From Amblyomma americanum (lineage: Eukaryota > Arthropoda > Arachnida > Ixodida > Ixodidae), in contig NC_135505.1 of assembly GCF_052857255.1 (NCBI RefSeq), positions 59,563,149 to 59,627,148 of the forward strand: a stretch of DNA of 64,000 nucleotides, read 5' to 3'. The position numbers and the translations under genes are program-made. The number at the start of each line of letters is the position of its first letter. Positions within the stretch are counted from its first letter, which is position 1. The notes beneath the pieces are model-generated. The model ran no database searches, had not been told where the DNA came from, and saw only the letters and a program-made list of their open reading frames with translations. Shown here piece after piece: positions 31,331 through 42,420 of the stretch.

Positions 31331-34300
31331 AAACGCTCTACGGTAGAGGTTTATTATGGTCAGTTTTCTTTTTCAGCTCTTTGAGGTATGGCCGCATTCA
31401 CGTCGTACATAAGGTCAAAGAGGGCGTCGCCCAAACGTGGTCCAGAGGTACGTATATGTGAGCCGTCCCAATCTATCGTAGCCTGTTAGAACGAGGCGGC
31501 AATATTTACCTTCATCAAAAAACGCTATTTCTTCTCTTCCGACATGCTTGGACCGCACTATTGCAGAGGCGATTCACCTCTTCGATGCATAATTTCACGC
31601 TCTTCTAGTTGCAATGCTAGATGCGGCACTCTAGAAGGCGTTCGGCCTTTCCTTTGCGAAATATGCTGGCGAACGTATGCAGTAATTCCGCCTTGGATGT
31701 GTCTCATGCGCGAAGGCCGGATTCGCGATTTTAAATTTATGTCCTCTCAGAGCCTACAAGCTTGAGGTAAGCATACCGCAGCTTAAAGTAAGCGTCCCAG
31801 GCATTGAAGACGTCCGCCGGATGGAATTGCTAATTATAGCCAGTTCTCGGCACCCTTATAACAAAGGGCGGGGAATAGAGGTGGTTATCGCTGGTGGTGA
31901 AGCAGAACTGCAGCGGTTAATGCTGGCGAATTCCTTGTGTCAATGACTACGTTTCTTACTACTTTGCAGAGAGATATCCGATCAGCGATTTACCTATCAG
32001 CGACTGACCTAAATAACTGGTGTCTCTAGGTTACGGCTACCGCCTAGGCTTGATTCCCGGATTTTAAGGGGCTTCTGGTACATGAAAGGTGGACTCATAC
32101 TGACCATCAATATGTTCAGTAGAGTTAAACTGAAACTAACATCTCTCCCATAGAAGTCTGGTTTACGAAAGCGTATAAATAATAGATGGCGTAAAAAGTG
32201 GCAAGTAAACGTGATATCATTTTGATCTTGAGGGTTTGATGGTAGCCCGCCCGCCCGGTCTAAGTTGAGCGTGAAGTCGAACTTACGCAACATCGACTAC
32301 CCCCCCCCCCCCAAAAAAAAATATCAACCGCTTATTGTTCTTCAGTGGTCGGGTTTCCTTCTTCTAACTTTATGATATGCTTTGAGACTTCCTTCTCAGC
32401 TAATTTAACAGATGGTTGCCCCGAATCCCCGGCGAAGGCAAGGAAATGTGCGCAGCGATCACATATTCGCTAAAAATTAGTTTTGCTAGGACTTACAATG
32501 TCTTCATGATTTTCCTGCTCTACTATGATGTATTTCAAATACAGCATTTTGTAAGCTCTATACGATCATATACCATCATTTATTCCCTTTTTTCATGCGT
32601 GAAACCGCTCTCTTGGTATTTTTTTTATCGGAAACAAATCAAATAGCAGTCATAGCCATGCAACCGCATATGATCAGTAGCATCAACTCTGCATTTGCTT
32701 TTGCTATTGCATTTCATTTGAATGCTGCGCCACGAAGCATGCGCAGCAATTGCCTTTGCTTTGCTAAAGATACAAGAAGGCCTTGGCGCTGTGAAAAATG
32801 AGTTCGCGCGGACGAGCACATTGTCGAGCAGAGCATGTGCCTGCCGCGTCTCGATACCATCGACCGCATCCATCGCCCTGCAGCAACGCGACCCATATGC
32901 CACGAATGCGGTGAAAGCTTTCTCAGAACAAGCAATGGTTGCTACTCCGCAGGCGCGCAGGATGCCGCGCCATGCCGTCGTTTCAGTATATTTTCGTTAG
33001 TGGCATTTCAAGGTCTTTTGTCGTGTTTTTGTGGCCCCGCTCCTCATTTGACTACATAGCGCAATGCACGGGTCGTTTAGAAGGGGTGGTCACGTGATCT
33101 ACAAATGCTAAGGACTCGCCACCATCGCCGCTGCTCAGCCCGAAAGCGAGGGACTTCCGCTTTAATATCAGCCCATTCCAATTGTGCTGCGTCTTAAGGC
33201 TCGCCATGCATCGGACGTATGACCATCGATGACTGATTAGCTAGCATTTAGGCATATGACAATGGTGCTAAAGTCCACACTAAAGGGATTAGTGTAGCGC
33301 GATCCGCGGTCCGCCATCTCAATCCGCTTCCGCGAGGCGCCACTGCGCTTGCTTGGAGAACGCCCTTAGGGCGCCACGTGGCTCAAAGTGCCCGACAGTT
33401 GCGTCGGGCACGTTGCCGACTAGGGATCTCTCAGCGCGTAGGCAGTGGTGCCTTGCGGAATCGAATCAAGATGGCGGATCACGGATCACGTTATGCTGTC
33501 TTTCCATTAGTACGTCTCTTAAAGTTCTGCGAGATGACAGCACAGGCTGCACTACCAGTTGCAGCTCGAGCCAGGGTGGGGCTGAATATGGAATGCCATG
33601 TGACACTCCGAGTAACGTGCTGTTACGGATGCAGCTCCTGACGCTGATCGATCGCACTGCTTCTCTTTAATGAGCCGGCAGAGATAGAATCCTTAAAGTT
33701 GCAGAGCTAATGAGGCTCCCGTATTTTAAAAATTCAGAGTTAAAAGGTTATAAACATTGAATTCTAGAACTGAGGCCTAGTAACAAAGTTTTTGTTGCAA
33801 TAAGGCGCTAACTGTGTAAATAACAAGTTCGCAGCTATATTTAAGTTGACACGTTTCCAAATGTCGACGACTCACCCCTTTTTCGAAGTCAACCTGTCAC
33901 CAAAATATATCATAAATGCCTTTCTTTCAGCTCGGATGCTGCTTTTTAAAACGTTACTGAAAGTCCCCATTGAAACACCCATTATTGCGGCCGCATTGGG
34001 CTTTCTATAAATGGTAAGCAGTTACTAGGCCCTGCATTTTTTTTTTCTGTAGTTGGCTGCTACAAAAGACGCTGTGCTAAAATAATTTCTTTCCTTATGC
34101 AGGCACAGTTTGCATTCTCATTACGACTCTTATAACTATACGGTCTCATGGGGAATAAATATTCTAAAATTATTATACCTGCGTACGCATGCTGACAGTC
34201 AGTTTACCCTGTAAAACCTGGACATCATGCTCTCTTTAGCTTGACGCCTATCCTTTACTATATTCCTTTTAATCCTTTATTCACATGTAAAGTTCGCGCA

Positions 34301-34374
34301 TAATAATGGGTGATATGTTGTGACTAGCTCAATTTTGATCAGCGCGATTTTCTCACCTTGAAATTCAAGTTATG
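31331..34374. other. Intergenic, possible gypsy upstream remnant and a CpG-rich block
   Basis: The minus strand from 31760 to 31540 reads ITAYVRQHISQRKGRTPSRV-like sequence, which could be a gag tail of the neighbouring gypsy, with low confidence. A 13-base poly(C) run lies near 32300. Short competing frames occur at 32595-33000. A GC- and CpG-rich block at 33290-33660 contains AAGATGGCGGATC and could be a promoter or exon (see findings). The stretch 33700-34370 is AT-rich with nothing recognised. Confidence 0.25.
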
Positions 34375-34377
34375 TCA

Positions 34378-34655
34378 TTAACATCATCATCAGCTTGACT
34401 ACGCCCACTTCCCATGCCTCTCCAATTTACCACGTCCTCTGCCAGCTGCGGCCACCGTATGCCTGCGCAAACTTCATCTCATCCGCCCACCTAATCTTCT
34501 GCCGCCGCGTGCTGCGCTTGCTTTCTCGTGGAATCCACTCGGTTGCCCTTGAGACCAGCGATTATCTTGCCTTCGCATTATAGGCCCTGCCCTGCCCGTG
34601 CCTTCCTCTCGATTTCAACTAGGATGTCATTAACTCTCGTCCATTTCCTCACCGA
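34378..34655 (-). mobile_element. RTE-like LINE 3' end, 5'-truncated
   Basis: The inner 3' boundary on the minus strand is the TGATGATG-type tail (34380-34395, read as CATCATCATC on plus). Coding words such as NDILVEIERK and a block ending near GLKGNRVDSTR match in order the plus-strand copy at 40290-40550. Stops and frameshifts are frequent. Confidence 0.7.
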
Positions 34656-34869
34656 CACTGCCCGCCAAACAAATGGCTTGTTTTAAATTTTTCTCTGCCA
34701 GGTTTTTCAGTTGCAGTGTGATTCTGATGTAAAAAAAGTAATGCCTTTACTTACGGCCCTGTGCCCTTCTGGTATGTACCTTGATATAGCGCCCACGAAA
34801 ATGGCTGAAACCTAAGAAAGATGTCCATTAAAGTGTCCTAAAAATAGAAAAAATCACACAGACGAGCGT
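34656..34869. other. Intergenic, nothing recognised
   Basis: Spacer between the RTE fragment and the CR1-like element. No motif. Confidence 0.3.
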
Positions 34870-34877
34870 CTTTTTAG

Positions 34878-34900
34878 AATTTATTTATTTATTTATCTAT

Positions 34901-34935
<35 letters not shown>

Positions 34936-34937
34936 TA
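34878..34937. repeat. TTTA microsatellite (3' tail of the CR1-like LINE)
   Basis: About 14 copies of TTTA with one interruption (TCTA). It sits at the 3' end of the minus-strand element, so it is most simply the element's own simple-sequence tail. Confidence 0.85.
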
Positions 34938-35106
34938 CATACTGCAGCGCAATTATATGCGCTATGGCAGGAGTGGGAAAACACAAAAATGCAAGGAAAC
35001 AAAATGCAGCAAAATGTACATAGTGAGCACTACAAAAAGTTAAAATCACAAATGAAATATCAAACAAGAAAGGAACTGTTAACGACAGGGTAAGAATACA
35101 CAGCTA

Positions 35107-36435
35107 TTATGCGTCTTCAATGGCAGTAACAAAGTTTTGAAATGGAAGAGAACGAATGGACCCGGGTAGAGAAGTCCAGGCTTCTATTGAACGGGGAAAA
35201 AAACTGAATTTGAACAAATTAGCATGCGCAAAATACGGTATCAAATTAAGCTCGTGATGACTTCTTGTAGATGATAATGGTGCAAAGTTAATGTAGTGGT
35301 TAGCTGACAGCCTTACTGAGGAATTGACGACACAATGTAAGAATTTTAATGATTCAATGTGGCGACCGACAGACAGCGTGGTTAAATTCAATGAGAGAAG
35401 TGTAGAAGAGGGTGAGAAATCGCGATCATAACGATGACATATAAAACGCACACCTTTCTTCTGGACTGCTTCTAACATGTTAATTTCGAATTGCTTGTAC
35501 GGGTTCCACACTACAGCTGCGTAATCAAGAACAGGGCGGATTAGAGATTTATACAACAGTAGCTTTGTGTCTTTTGGTGAATTGGGTAGCGTGCGTCGTA
35601 GGTAACCTAGTTTTTTTAGTGTTTTATTACATACGTAATCAATGTGTTTAGACCAAGACATGTTATGCGTGAATATGACACCAAGATATTTGTACTGCGA
35701 GACCCTATCCACCACACGGCCATTGAAAGAGTAACTAAAATGGGAAACGGAAGATTTGTTACAAAAAGACATGAGGACGGTTTTGTCGAAATTAATTCTC
35801 ATTTGCCAGGTACTACACCAACTACAGAACATAGCAAATGACTCTTGGAGGTGACGATGATTATTAGGGCCATTAATTACTTCGTATAAAACGCAGTCAT
35901 CAGCATAAAGACGAATGTTAGAAGAAATGTTATGCGGCAAGTCATTTATATATATTAAAAAGAGTAGTGGTCCAAGGACGGAGCCTTGAGGCACACCTGA
36001 CGTTACATCAACAGCAGTAGAATGAGAAGAATTATAGGATACGAACTGGGAACGAGATGAGAGAAAGCTAGAAATCCAATCAACCAAGTGTGGATTGTTT
36101 AGTATAGCATTTAGTTTAGCAAGAAGCTTGGAATGTAGAACAGTATCGAATGCTTTCGAGAAGTCTATAAAAATGGCATCAACTTGGTTACCGACATCGA
36201 GGTTATGTAATATATCATGAGCAAATTCTGTTAATTGTGTTACCGTACTAAAACCGCGCCTAAACCCATGCTGAAAGTTAGATAGCAAATTATTGGATTC
36301 AAGAAAAAGCATGATGTGTTTATGAATGATGTGTTCCAACATTTTGCATGACTGTGATGTCAATGAAATCGGTCTGTAGTTTGACAAGCACTGTCTATCA
36401 CCAGATTTGAAAAGAGGGAGCACTTTGGCTAATTT
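35107..36435 (-). pseudogene. CR1-like ORF2 C-terminal part: reverse transcriptase
   Basis: Downstream of the TGA the same frame stays open for 442 codons. RT blocks (numbered from the GTG at 36423) are NYRPISLT at 15-22, QHGFRRG at 51-57, FIDFSKAFD at 85-93, SGVPQGSVLGPLLF at 142-155 and LYADDCVLY at 172-180, with both catalytic Asp residues of YADD present. The C-terminal domain ends RSIEAWTSLPGSIRSLPF and a stop at 35107. Every motif needed for activity is visible, but it is separated from its endonuclease by the nonsense codon. An internal start there is unlikely. Confidence 0.85.
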
Positions 36436-37892
36436 TCAAGAAGAAGGAACTGTAGCGGATGATAAGGACTTATTGAATATGATGGTCAGATATTTCGAAG
36501 ACCACATGGAGTAACGAACCAGAAACGCATAATGTATTCCATCTGGGCCGGTACATTTCTTAACGTCGAGGTTTAATACAAGATTTAGGATGCCATCAGT
36601 GTTTATGACAGCATCATTGATTGCTGGAGAAGAAATTATATTAGTGAGTGGTGGAATGACGTTGTTATCCGGAACGAACACTGAGTTAAAATATTTGTTG
36701 AAAGCATCAGATATTACAGCAGGCTCACTGATGACGTCATTATCTAATCTGAATGAAGTGGATGAAGTGTCACGGGGTAAGATGGATGACCAAAATTTTC
36801 GGGGGTTAGTTCTTAACAGATCGCGCAGGTGGACACGAAAAAAGAAATCCTTGGCCATGCGCAACTTAAGATTAGGTTCTTTTTTTGCCTTGTGAAATCT
36901 GTCTAAGGTTATGGGATCGTTGCTTCTTTTCGAACGCCTTAGCCTACGAAGGCGACGAGATAAATGCAAAATGTCTCGAGTCATCCAAGGAACATTAGTA
37001 TTTCTTTTCTTAGTTTTAATAGGAACAAAGCGTTGGACACAATCCTTGACAAGACATTCAAAGTAATTAGTAAGAAAATTTACATCGTGGCTTGCTGAGA
37101 AAGCAGAGAATGTATCGAAACGATCAGCTAAAACCTCAATAATGGAATGGTCGTCAGCACGAGTGAAGTCAGGAAAAGTAGTAAACAAATAGGGTGATTT
37201 GGAGACTGGACAAGAGAGTGAAACTAACACGCCTTTATGGTCTGAGAGCCCATCAATTACTTCACAAGAGAAATCATTTGGGGCCAAAGTAGAGTTTAGA
37301 AAAACTAAGTCGAGGATGGAATTCAGCCTAGTAGCACTAGAAACAACCTGAGTTAGTCCAAACAATAAGGAAATGTTTATTAGTTCTTTACAAATTGTAA
37401 TGTCACGACCAAATGCAGACAACGATGGCCAGTGGATGCCAGGTGTGTTGAAGTCTCCCAAACAGATAAATCTTGATGAAGTAATGTTGATCTTGGTCAT
37501 GAAATTTGCGACAGCGTGAAGGACATCAACGGAAGAACCAGGTGGACGATAAATAACACTGATTAGAATACTATAATTGTTTAGATAAACTTTGCACCAC
37601 AAAGATTCTATTTCAGGGGGAGAAGGCAAAACTGAGAATCGTAAATCCGATCTGATAAGCAATGCCACACCGCCGCCGATACTGCAACTTCTGTCTAAGC
37701 GCACAGTAACAAAACCTGGTGGGGTGAATTCGGAGTCATAAATTCCACTATGCAGCCAAGTCTCCGTTATGCCAATAATATGGGGGGAGTGAACAGAAAT
37801 AAGGGACAGTAAATCTGGAAGTTTTTTAACAATGCTGCGAGCGTTAATATTTAGAACAACTAGCTTATTAGGACGGCCAGAGCTAAGTCAGG
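36436..37892 (-). pseudogene. CR1-like ORF2 N-terminal part: AP endonuclease and connector
   Basis: The open frame runs from 37892 (just after a TGA) to a TGA at 36436-36438. The first recognisable ORF2 codons are LVVLNINARSIVKKL, then ITETWLH with the catalytic glutamate. Numbered from the GTG at 37704, LGDFN is at residues 82-86 and SDHK at 154-157, so all main AP-endonuclease motifs are present. The connector ends with KKCTGPDGIHY and SSATVPSS. The stop lies where related elements have a tryptophan codon (TGG). The endonuclease nicks the target to prime reverse transcription. Confidence 0.8.
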
Positions 37893-37900
37893 GAGTCGAT

Positions 37901-38920
37901 GATGCGGCAGTCAAGGACGGCAGTCAAGGCAGCGAGCAGTGAAAAAAATACTGTAATTTCGCAGTAGTGTTTAGAGCACAAAATTTGATTATTCTCAGTT
38001 GAAAAAAATCAACTTCATTGAAGGCCATTTTTGAAGACAGGACAAAAATTATATGAGCTTTATGAGTTCTGTTATTTCGGGAGCAGGAAGAATAGAGCAC
38101 TTCAAGTAACAGCACGTCTTCCGCGACGGATTCAGGTAAGCCATTCGCATCACTCCTAGGTTTTACTGCTGAATATTAGTCACCATGTTAAGGAGTATTA
38201 CCGGATCTACCTGAAATATTAAACCGGATTCCTCATCACAGGTGTCAACAGAAGCTAACACTGCTTAATATTCATACTGATATTGTCGCGTGAATTGAGG
38301 GTTTGTTCTTGCAACACGGTCTTCCCTTCATATCACGTCTCGTGTACCTGAGTGTAATTCGCTTGACGGCTTGCTTTTTCTACTCTACTAATGGTCTACC
38401 ATACTGCGGGATATTTCGAGGGATATCTGGTAGCAATAGTGTATTATACAACTGCAGTTCTCATGACACCGCCGACTAACCCGTCTCAAACCTTCATAGT
38501 GTGAGCTCGTCGTATTTGGGACGGCTAATTTTCAAAATGTCTAGACGAAAAGCGACCTTCTTTCTGCTGCGTATAGCATTTCAATCTATTGTACTCCTGA
38601 TGTGTCCCATTCTTTCGTTGCTGTTGTGTGTCATCAGTGCAGTGATCCTTTCTAACGGCCACCTGCACCTCTTGGTGCTCCGTCGCGAGATGCACCCGAA
38701 GGCGGGCCCCAATGCCCTCCTCTCGTCCTCGGAAGCGACTCCCTCCTTTGGACGTTTCAACGCTCCCTCCATTCTTCAGGCAGCTTGTTCGCCTTCCGCC
38801 TCGGTCGACGCTGGTCGCACCCTCTTTGGTATTAAATAAACACAGGCTAAAAGTACCGCGTGCGTCTTCTGCTGTATTGAAAACAACCACCAGACACAAC
38901 TCCTAGTAACAATACTGCAG
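37901..38920. other. Intergenic, nothing firmly recognised
   Basis: A plus-strand frame 38501-38839 begins with a hydrophobic segment (residues 20-50) and overlaps an antisense frame of similar length. An AATAAA word at 38836-38841 follows. It could be a short unknown gene, part of a solo LTR or chance. There is no homology that I can name. Confidence 0.2.
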
Positions 38921-38921
38921 A

Positions 38922-39272
38922 ATTTCATCATCATCAACCCGACTATGCCCACTACAGGGCAAAGACCTCTCCCAGGTCTCTCCAATTAACGCTGTTCGTA
39001 GCCAACTGCCGCCACCGTATGTCTTCAAATTCAGTATCTCATCCAGCCAACTTCCTGCCTCCCACTGCTACGCTTGCCTTCTCTTGGAATCCACTCCGTT
39101 ACCATTAGGGACCAGCGGTTATCTTGCTTTCGCAGTAGATGCCCTGCCCAAGCCCAAAGTTCCTCTTTAGTTCAACTAGAACGTCATTAATCTGCTTTTT
39201 CATCCCCACCCGCTCTGCCCGCTCCCGGTCTCTTAACGTTACACCTATCATTTTTCTTTCCATAGCTCGCCG
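38922..39272 (-). mobile_element. RTE-like LINE 3' end, inverted relative to its neighbour
   Basis: The minus strand reads RAMERKMIGVTLRDRERAE, NDVLVELKRN and following blocks, ending with a TGATGATG-type tail at 38922-38936. It matches the C-terminal quarter of the plus-strand RTE at 40190-40550 but is 5'-truncated near 39272, exactly where the plus-strand fragment begins. The two fragments are therefore arranged head to head. Confidence 0.75.
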
Positions 39273-39433
39273 CGTAGTCTAACTCAGGACTATGCATTTG
39301 ACTCAGTGGAAACCTCGGCAATCATGTAGGCACTGCGGAATCAGGGTTTAGAACAGCCTTTTGCGGAAATACTGGAAGATGTTTATAGCAACTGCACAGA
39401 TATAGTCATGCATAAAGACAGCAATAAAATTGT

Positions 39434-39665
39434 TTGTTTGTTTAGAGGGGTTTAACGTCCCAAAGCAACTCAGGCTATGTGAGACGCCGTAGTGAAGGGC
39501 TCCGGAAATTTCGACCACCTGGGGTTCTTTAACGTGCACTGACATCGCACAGTACACGGGCCTCTAGAACTTCGCCTCCATCAAAATTCGACCGCCGCGG
39601 CCGGTATCGAACCCGCGTCTTTCGGGCCGGCAGCCGAGCGCCATAACCACTCAGCCACCGCGGCG
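39434..39665 (-). repeat. Ruka-like tRNA-derived SINE inserted in RTE, with 15-bp target duplication
   Basis: On the minus strand the head starts GCCGCGGTGGCTGAGTGGTT (A box) at 39665. It has a B-box-like GGGTTCGATACC, then GATGGAGGCGAAGTTCTAGA, ATGTCAGTGCACGTTAAAGA, CCCCAGGTGGTCGAAATT, CCGGAGCCCTTCACTACG and a CAAACAAACAA tail (39434). The host sequence CAGCAATAAAATTGT occurs on both sides (39419-39433 and 39666-39680 approximately). The insertion lies within the RT coding region. It is a very well-preserved copy and is non-coding. Confidence 0.9.
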
Positions 39666-39984
39666 GCAGCAATAAAATTGTAGTAAAGAAAGGCATCAGG
39701 CAGGGAGACACGTACTCGTCAATGCTATTCACCGCCTGTTTACAGGACGTATTCCGAGGCCTGAATTGGGAACAGTTGGGGATAAGAGTTAACCGAGAAT
39801 ACCTAAAAAACCTGCGACTCTTTGATCACATTGCCTTGCTGAGTCACTCAGGAAATGAACTGCAAAGCATGATCAATAAGTTAAGCAGGCAGAACAGAAC
39901 ACTGGGTCTAAAAATTAACACGAAGAAAACTAAATTAATGCCCAACAGTTAGCAAGAGAACAGCAGTTCACAATTAACAGCGAG

Positions 39985-40536
39985 GTGCTGGAAGTGGTAA
40001 AGAAATATGCCCACTTAGGGCAGGTAGTGACCGCTGATCCGAATAATGAGAGGGCGATAACTAGATGGATAAGAATGGGGTGGAGTGCTTGCGACTGGTA
40101 CTCTCAGATCATGAATGGCAGTTTACCAATATCCCTCAAGAGAAAAGAGTACAACACATGGAGGCTAACAGAAAGGGTTCAGCTCAAGATAAAGACAGCG
40201 CAGCGAGCTATGGGAACAATAATTATAGGTGTAACCTTAAGAGACCGCAAGTGGGCACAGTGGGAGAGGAAACTTACGCGGGTTAATGACATCCTAGTCG
40301 AGATCAAGAGGAAGAACTGTGCTCGGGCAGGGCACATAATGAGAAGGCAGGATAACCGCTGGTCCTTAAGGCTAACGGAGTGGATTCCAAGAGAAGACAA
40401 GCGTAGCAGGAGACGGCGGAAAATTAGGTGGGTGGATGAGATTAAGAAGCTTGAAGTCATACAATGGGGGCAGCAGGCAAAGGAATGGATTAAGTGGAGA
40501 GACATGGAAGAGGCCTTTGCCCTTCAGTGGGCGTAG
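39985..40536 (+). pseudogene. RTE ORF2 C-terminal domain
   Basis: The frame is open for 183 codons: LEVVKKYAHLGQVVTAD, ITRWIRMGWSACDWYSQIM, RAMGTIIIGVTLRDRKWAQW, then NDILVEIKRKN, AGHIMRRQDNRWSLRLTEW and a basic end (RRRKIRWVDEIKKL) to a stop at 40536. These blocks recur in three minus-strand copies in the window. It is the least interrupted of them. The function in the family is RNA or DNA binding during target-primed reverse transcription. Confidence 0.7.
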
Positions 40537-40560
40537 CCAGGCTGATGATGACTCTTGAGG

Positions 40561-40845
40561 TGACTCTAGGTGACTTTTGAGAGCACAGTACTACTACAAT
40601 ATATCGCCAAATAAAGTAATTCGTCTATTGAGAATGTAGTTCGCCGAAAAAAAAACTGCCTTCAAAACACACGCCAAAAAATTCAGCCCGTTTTTTCTTT
40701 TAAAGTGACAAGTTCAACCTCTGAATATAATGAACCTCAGTTTACTACTTCGGATATAAGAGACGTTAGTGTGAGAACTTCGGATACAAAAAATGTTTGG
40801 CGCCTACGAATGCAAATTTACCTTTTATTAGTTTTGTTTTCTTTT
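40561..40845. other. Intergenic, nothing recognised
   Basis: AT-rich spacer between the RTE 3' end and the next LINE fragment. No motif. Confidence 0.3.
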
Positions 40846-40849
40846 TCTC

Positions 40850-41460
40850 CTAAAAAGCAGACGTTGAGCAACTTAACACCTTAGAAAAACTCCAAAATAA
40901 GGCTGGACGCTTCCTCTTTAAATATTATAACCCTTTAAAAAGTCCACAGAAGTGTGAAGTGTCACAGAGATGAATACCTTCCTGGGCTAGCAGACGTTAA
41001 GCGCCAGGTAAAAAAATTTAGCGCTAAAATTTCCACCGTATTTTGATAGTCAAGCAGGCATCCGCAAGCGCGTCTACCTGTCGGAGCCAAATTAGTTGTA
41101 CGTTTCTACTCAGCACGACCAATTTAATTAGGTGCGAGGACACGACTGCAAAACGAGCAGTTCTGCAAAATCTTTTTTTTTTTTAGGAAATAGCTCGAGA
41201 GTGGAACATGATGCTAGAGGAAAGTGTTTCAGCCTGCGATAATGATGAGTAATATTTGTGAGTCCAATATTGTTTTTTTTTGAGCTTCCTGTTACCCTTC
41301 CAACGCGAACTTATTGTTTCGTCTTACCTTGATGTCAACTCTATTTTATGCACTTTGTTGCTTATTATTGCTATCAGTTTCCTCATCATTCTAAACAGCC
41401 TATCCTAAGATAATGCCACCGAGGCGAGGCAGGTATTCTTGAAATAAATAAATAAATGCA
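40850..41460 (+). mobile_element. CR1-like LINE 3' end, 5'-truncated
   Basis: Plus-strand pieces read EQLNTLEKLQNKAGRFLFKYYNP (40865-40935), blocks with CEDTTAKRAVLQ-like sequence (41135-41165) and EIAREWNMMLEESVSACDND (41185-41245). These fit the C-terminal domain of CR1-type ORF2 (usual ...TAREWNxLPxxV...). A 3' UTR follows, and an AAAT-type tail AATAAATAAATAAATG ends it at 41440-41460. Many stops. Confidence 0.7.
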
Positions 41461-42105
41461 TCCTTTCACCCTGTAGTGGTGCGCGGGTTCAAGAGTGTCG
41501 TAATTCCTCGGGTGCAAATGTACGTAGAGGTGTAAGGGCGCTTTCAGACTTTTTGTACTGTGCTGTTGTTCAGTCAAGCGCCCTTTTAAAATGGTGTTAG
41601 CATTTCAAGTTTTCATGAAAGGACCGCCACAGCTTTGATGCGTGCAGCTATGGCTCTGATTTGCGCCTCTATATAGCGAGAAATTAATTATTTTAATCGA
41701 ATTGCGATGCGCCACTGGCTCCAAATGAAGGCTTACTCAAGTGGCGTCTATAATTGTGCAGAAAGTATGCCAGTCATGTGCAGTCGGGTACTGCGCGCAG
41801 CAGTACTGCCTCCTGTGCTGAACTTTATCACCTCACTAGCTTTGTAAGACTCATTTGAGTGGCGCTATAAGTGGACGCATACCCCTGGTGTAACTATGTG
41901 CACATTCTAGCATAGTGTAATTGTGCGAGCAGGTTTTCTGAAGGCTGGTATCTCATAGATGGCGTGGTATTAATATTGTAGCATCTGGAGGGCTCCGAAG
42001 GCGAAAACAGCCCGACTGAGTCGAGGCGTCGCCGTCTGTATTAAGCCGCCATGCACCTGCCGGGTGATGTTCAAGCTATTAGCCTCCAGATCGCCACTTG
42101 CCTCC
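41461..42105. other. Intergenic, nothing recognised
   Basis: Short frames only (41577-41386 minus). No RNA or repeat is recognised. Confidence 0.25.
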
Positions 42106-42109
42106 GGTC

Positions 42110-42420
42110 AACCGTCCCCCTATTACCTCATCCTCTGCACTTGGAGGGGAGAGGGAGTGGACGCCGGATGGGATTGACTCAGTAGATAAGAAAATGGCTC
42201 AAAAAATGATTTAGACAACAGAAGACCTACGTGAAAATTGTGCAGCCTCCCGAAGAACTCTCTTAGAAAAATGACTTGTGGCAAGTATTCCTTCTCGCAT
42301 TGCTCAGAAAGGGCAACCTGCGTTTCACAATACCCACAAGGCTGTGTCTGAAACAGGCACCTGCTACTGCAGTGACACATCGCTTAACCGCTGGGCCACT
42401 CGCCGGTGAAGGTAGGAGGA
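42110..42420 (-). repeat. tRNA-like-headed SINE, complete head-plus-body copy
   Basis: On the minus strand: a head CAGCGGTTAAGCGATGTGTC (42390-42371 region), GCAGGTGCCTGTTTCAGACA, then the body ATTGTGAAACGCAGGTTGCC, CTGAGCAATGCGAGAAGGAA, ATACTTGCCACA, GGCTGCACAATTTTCACG and CCGGCGTCCACTCCC. The body matches the headless copy at 20430-20640. This is the best reference for the head-to-body arrangement of the family in this window. Confidence 0.7.

Larger units (their letters stand above)
34870..37900 (-). mobile_element. CR1-like LINE, nearly full-length ORF2 with one nonsense codon
   Basis: The minus-strand element ends with a 3' UTR (35106-34945) and an AAAT-type tail (34878-34937, read as TTTA repeats on plus). 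ORF2 reads from about 37892 to 35107. The frame is continuous except for a single TGA at 36438-36436. No ORF1 or 5' UTR lies upstream of about 37900, so the copy is slightly 5'-truncated or lacks ORF1. It is the least decayed LINE in the window, hence the youngest by that measure. Confidence 0.85.
39273..40560 (+). mobile_element. RTE-like LINE, 5'-truncated, interrupted by a SINE
   Basis: The plus-strand fragment starts within the RT domain (YAFDSVETSAI near 39290) and continues EILEDVYSNCTDIVMH (39365-39415). It is interrupted by a SINE, resumes KKGIRQGDTYSSMLFTACLQ (39685-39745) and continues through 39952. After a frame change at about 39952 it runs through 40536 to a stop, and the 3' end is a TGATGATG-type tail near 40545. 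The YADD-like block reads LFDHIALLS (residue Y to D changed), so the active site is altered. The long basic C-terminal domain is typical of RTE/BovB-type elements. Confidence 0.8.

Noticed and set aside
32835..33059. C2H2 zinc finger (CHECGESF word)
   Set aside because: The Cys pair and Phe fit, but no His pair follows at the required spacing.
34878..34937. Independent microsatellite locus
   Set aside because: It is positioned as the 3' tail of the CR1-like LINE, so it is most simply part of that element.
35644..35841. Plus-strand 65-aa frame
   Set aside because: It is the antisense of the CR1-like reverse transcriptase.
38501..38839. Membrane protein gene
   Set aside because: A hydrophobic stretch exists, but an antisense frame of equal length overlaps it and there is no family resemblance; length is within chance.
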